Assembly: GCA_024397995.1 (NCBI GenBank)
Contig: CP073746.1
Span: forward strand, 1,674,001-1,738,000
Source of the DNA: a bacterium SCSIO 12827
Lineage (GTDB): Bacteria > Pseudomonadota > Alphaproteobacteria > Rhodospirillales > Casp-alpha2
Length of the DNA stretch: 64,000 nt
Direction: 5' to 3'
Shown: positions 61,389 to 64,000 of the stretch, in pieces
Position numbering within the stretch: the first letter of the stretch is position 1
Layout of the letters: each line of letters opens with the position of its first letter
Notes under the pieces: model-generated
Seen by the model: only the letters and a program-made list of their open reading frames with translations
Database searches by the model: none
What the model was told of the DNA's origin: nothing
Translations under genes and position numbers: made by a program

Positions 61389-62420
61389 TTGGAATCATTC
61401 AATCCGAAACTGCATCTGCCGATCCTGATCTTCGGTATCGGGGCCCCCTTCGTCATTCCCGGCGTGACCATCCAGATCGCCGTCCTTTGGGTCATGGTCC
61501 TGTTCGCTCTGACCTGGGACATCATGGGCGGTCAGATGGGCTACAACTCGCTCGGTAACATCCTGTTCTTCGGTTCGGGCATGTATATCTCGGCCCTGGT
61601 CCAGATCAGCATGTTCGCCGAGGTGTCCGAATATACGGCGTCCTCTGGCGCGGTCGATTTTTCCTATACGAGTTCCGAATACTTCTGGGGCTTGGGATGG
61701 GGGATTCTGGCAGCAGGTATCGGTTCGGCCCTGTTGGCGGCGTCCCTTGGTTGGACCCTGTTCGGTCTGCGCGGACCTTATTTCGCCATCGGCACCCTCG
61801 GCATCGCGCTGACGGCCGGTGAACTGATGGGGACCTGGGAATGGGTCGGCGCCGGCGGCGGCTTGGCCATGCCCGTCTACCCAGGTAGCGCCGACGGCAA
61901 GTCGTTCATGTTCTATTTCATGTGCTTCTTCGCCGCGATCGGAACCTATCTGTTCTGCAGCTGGCTTTATTCGACCCGTTTCGGCCTGGCCATCAACGCC
62001 ATCCGCGACGACGAACAGAAAGCCGAGGCCATGGGCATCCATACCCTGCGCTACAAGACCATCGCATGGTCGGTATCGGCATTCTTCCTTGGGATTTCCG
62101 GCGCCCTGTTCGGCAATATGACGGGCTTTGTCGAGCCCCTGGAAGTGGCCTTCCCGGTCGCCACCTTCGGCATCTTTATGGTCGCCATGTCGCTGCTGGG
62201 CGGTAAGGGGACCCTGTGGGGGCCGATCCTTGGCGCCGCCCTGTTCCACGTCCTGAAGGAATTCACCTGGACCTACTTCCTGGGTTGGCAGTGGGTGGCG
62301 CTCGGCGTGCTGATCATCGTCAACGTGGTGTTCTTCCAGCAGGGCATCATGGGGTGGCTGATGGAAAAATTCCCGGAACGGTTCGGCATCATCGTCGACA
62401 AGAAGGAGACGGCAAAATGA
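61389..62420 (+). CDS. livM: Liv-type ABC permease LivM
   Basis: An inner-membrane permease of 343 residues with the LivM pattern NSLGNILFFGSGMYISALV, GPYFAIGTLGIALTAGEL and the EAA loop AEAMGIHTLRYKTIAWSVSAFFLGISGAL (in parts). The start is TTG at 61389, with GGGAG 8 bases upstream. It overlaps livG (ATGA). An enlarged periplasmic loop (FAEVSEYTASSGAVDFSYTSSEYF) is visible near residue 77. Confidence 0.9.
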   Translation: MESFNPKLHLPILIFGIGAPFVIPGVTIQIAVLWVMVLFALTWDIMGGQMGYNSLGNILFFGSGMYISALVQISMFAEVSEYTASSGAVDFSYTSSEYFWGLGWGILAAGIGSALLAASLGWTLFGLRGPYFAIGTLGIALTAGELMGTWEWVGAGGGLAMPVYPGSADGKSFMFYFMCFFAAIGTYLFCSWLYSTRFGLAINAIRDDEQKAEAMGIHTLRYKTIAWSVSAFFLGISGALFGNMTGFVEPLEVAFPVATFGIFMVAMSLLGGKGTLWGPILGAALFHVLKEFTWTYFLGWQWVALGVLIIVNVVFFQQGIMGWLMEKFPERFGIIVDKKETAK

Positions 62421-63166
62421 CCGATACCGTCATTGAAATCTCGGGCGTATCGAAGTCCTACGGGGGCGTGGTCGCCAACCACAACATCTCGCTGAAGGTG
62501 CCGTCCGGCGGCATCACCGGCCTGATCGGGCCGAACGGCTCGGGCAAGACGACCCTGTTCAACTCCATCGTCGGCTACCATCCCATCGACGAGGGCTCGA
62601 TCAAGTTCAAGGGCGAGGAAATCTCCTCCTACCGGGTGCCGCAGATCGCGCGCCTGGGCCTTCTGCGCACTTTCCAGCAGACGCGCATCTACTCGAACAT
62701 GAACTGCATCGACAACATGTTGATCTCGATCCCGCACCGTAAGTTGGGCTTCGCGGACATGTTCAAGAACCGCGGCGACAAGGAAACCATGGAAGAGGTC
62801 GACCGTCTGCTCGACTTCGTGGGCCTTTACGAAAAACGGCGGCTGATCTCGGGCGACCTTTCGTTCGGGCAGCAAAAGCTTCTCGAATTCGCCATGGCGC
62901 TGATGAACCGGCCCGAAGTGCTGCTGCTTGACGAGCCGACGGCGGGCATCAACCCGACGCTCATCAACGGGCTGATCGACCGGCTCCGCCGCGCCAATGA
63001 AGAACTGGGCATCACCCTGTTCGTCATCGAGCACAACATGCGCGTGATCATGAACATGGCCCAGTCGATCTACTGTCTGGCCCATGGCGAGCTTCTCGCC
63101 CATGGCACGCCGGACGAGGTCCAGAACGACCAGCGCGTCATCGACGCCTATCTGGGAGCACACTGA
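62417..63166 (+). CDS. livG: Liv-type ABC ATPase LivG
   Basis: A 249-residue ATPase with Walker A GPNGSGKTT (about 38-45), the Q-loop in RTFQQTRIYS, signature LSFGQQKLLE, Walker B VLLLDEPTAGI and the H-loop in VIEHNM. It overlaps livM by four bases, and livF starts three bases after its stop. Confidence 0.95.
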   Translation: MTDTVIEISGVSKSYGGVVANHNISLKVPSGGITGLIGPNGSGKTTLFNSIVGYHPIDEGSIKFKGEEISSYRVPQIARLGLLRTFQQTRIYSNMNCIDNMLISIPHRKLGFADMFKNRGDKETMEEVDRLLDFVGLYEKRRLISGDLSFGQQKLLEFAMALMNRPEVLLLDEPTAGINPTLINGLIDRLRRANEELGITLFVIEHNMRVIMNMAQSIYCLAHGELLAHGTPDEVQNDQRVIDAYLGAH

Positions 63167-63168
63167 AC

Positions 63169-64000
63169 ATGGCCGACGAAAACAAGGCACAAGAAAACGA
63201 ATCCGCCGGGGCCGCCGCGAACCGCCGCTCCACCGGCTATCACATGGGAACCGTCGACGCGGTCATTTCCGTCGAAGACGTCAACCGCCAGGCCAAAGCC
63301 ATGGCTGTCGAGGTCCCGCTGGAGCAGGTCGCGTCTCTGGCCAACAACGATCCCTTCGTCAATCTGAAGAATCTGCGTTGCGGTTACGGCAAGATGGAGA
63401 TCATCCACGGCCTCAACCTGCAGGTCGCCAAGGGGCAGTCGCTCTGCCTGATCGGCCCCAACGGGGCCGGCAAGTCGACGGTGCTGCACGCCATCTACGG
63501 CCTCAATACGGTGATGGGCGGAAACATCCTGGTGGGTGAGGGCGCCAAAGCCCAGGACGTCGCCCATATGACCGCCAACCAGAAGCTGAAGCAGGCCGGC
63601 ATCGCCTATATCCTGCAGGACAAATCCATCTTCCCCGACATGACCGTGGAAGAGAACTTGTGGATGGGCGGATTCCTCATGGAAACCACGGCCCAGGCCA
63701 AGGAAGCGGCGGAAAAGGTGTTCGCCAAGTACGACCGCCTGGCCCAGCGGCGCAAGCATCTGGCCAAGGTGCTGTCCGGTGGCGAGCGCCGACTTCTGGA
63801 AATCTCCCGCGCCCTGGTCATGGACCCGGACGTTCTGCTGGTGGACGAACCATCCATCGGGTTGGAACCCCGGTTCATTGACATGGTGTTCGACATCCTG
63901 GACGACCTTCAGCATACCGAAGGCAAGACCATCATCATGGTCGAACAGAACGCCAAGAAGGGCCTGGAATTCGCCGATATCGGCTATGTCCTGGTGTCGG
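63169..64000 (+). CDS. livF: Liv-type ABC ATPase LivF with N-terminal extension, 3' end outside window
   Basis: The frame stays open to the window edge, so the C-terminus is missing (277 residues visible). Walker A GPNGAGKST is at about 95-102, signature LSGGERRLLE at about 201, Walker B VLLVDEPSIGL at about 221. Usual LivF proteins begin close to the first beta strand (here FVNLKNLRCGYGKMEI, about 63). Here about 60 extra residues precede it: an acidic/Ala-rich part, then MGTVDAVISVEDVNRQAK. Starts at residue 26 or 45 could shorten it, but some extension remains. It starts three bases after the livG stop. Confidence 0.9.
   Translation, partial: MADENKAQENESAGAAANRRSTGYHMGTVDAVISVEDVNRQAKAMAVEVPLEQVASLANNDPFVNLKNLRCGYGKMEIIHGLNLQVAKGQSLCLIGPNGAGKSTVLHAIYGLNTVMGGNILVGEGAKAQDVAHMTANQKLKQAGIAYILQDKSIFPDMTVEENLWMGGFLMETTAQAKEAAEKVFAKYDRLAQRRKHLAKVLSGGERRLLEISRALVMDPDVLLVDEPSIGLEPRFIDMVFDILDDLQHTEGKTIIMVEQNAKKGLEFADIGYVLVS

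Noticed and set aside
1..64000. CRISPR arrays, prophage or insertion sequences
   Set aside because: No regularly spaced repeats and no transposase, integrase or phage structural gene were seen.

Overview
The window looks like a GC-rich alphaproteobacterium, most likely of the Rhodospirillales. Evidence is the DUF1489 and ELM1-family genes, a PAS_5-type protein, an alphaproteobacterial CpaA-F/Tad pilus locus, LivKHMGF- and LiuR-type genes, and frequent GTG/TTG starts with clear Shine-Dalgarno sites. Genes are dense and mostly in short operons. No rRNA, CRISPR array, transposase, integrase or phage gene was seen. One tRNA is present (Leu, anticodon GAG). The window cuts a metallo-beta-lactamase-fold gene on the left and livF on the right.

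Region 1 (1-16 kb) is housekeeping and acyl-CoA metabolism: lipB, the tRNA-Leu unit with promoter and terminator, mgtE, a LiuR-like MerR regulator beside a perfect palindrome, an aspartate dehydrogenase, a hotdog thioesterase, two coupled unknown membrane proteins, a thiolase, an SDR, a DsbA-fold isomerase, a rhodanese and a methylglutaconyl-CoA-hydratase-like enzyme. A CheY-like receiver and an Hpt protein follow with no kinase beside them, then a class III aminotransferase, a tandem universal stress protein and a secreted alpha/beta hydrolase.

Region 2 (16-31 kb) holds a peptide-type ABC importer (two permeases and a binding protein, no ATPases) interrupted by an unrelated lower-GC gene, then pyrE. 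A 400-base gap between pyrE and a TPR-sulfotransferase contains a candidate small RNA ending in a strong terminator. A GntR-phytanoyl dioxygenase-SAF oxidoreductase operon follows, with a 13-base inverted repeat around its promoter. After it come a PAS protein, an ELM1-type glycosyltransferase, a TIM-barrel protein and a fumarylacetoacetase-family hydrolase.

Region 3 (31-52.5 kb) is dominated by type IVc (Flp/Tad) pilus genes. Two TadE-like pseudopilins lie at 31.3-32.5 kb, a VWA-containing TadG-like protein is divergent from the main locus, and flp-cpaA-cpaB-cpaC-cpaD-cpaE-cpaF-tadB-tadC run in order, followed by a convergent TadD-like TPR lipoprotein. Between the two parts are a DUF3047 protein, a GSCFA protein, a second phytanoyl-dioxygenase-like protein and an RND efflux pump with its adaptor.

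Region 4 (52.5-64 kb) has a MarR regulator, a HAD phosphatase, glutaryl-CoA dehydrogenase, several unknown exported proteins, a membrane-anchored alpha/beta hydrolase, a Panacea/DUF4065-like protein and a complete liv-type ABC importer whose second ATPase has an unusual N-terminal extension.

All functional calls come from reading motifs in the translated sequence and from general knowledge of the families. No database search was run.
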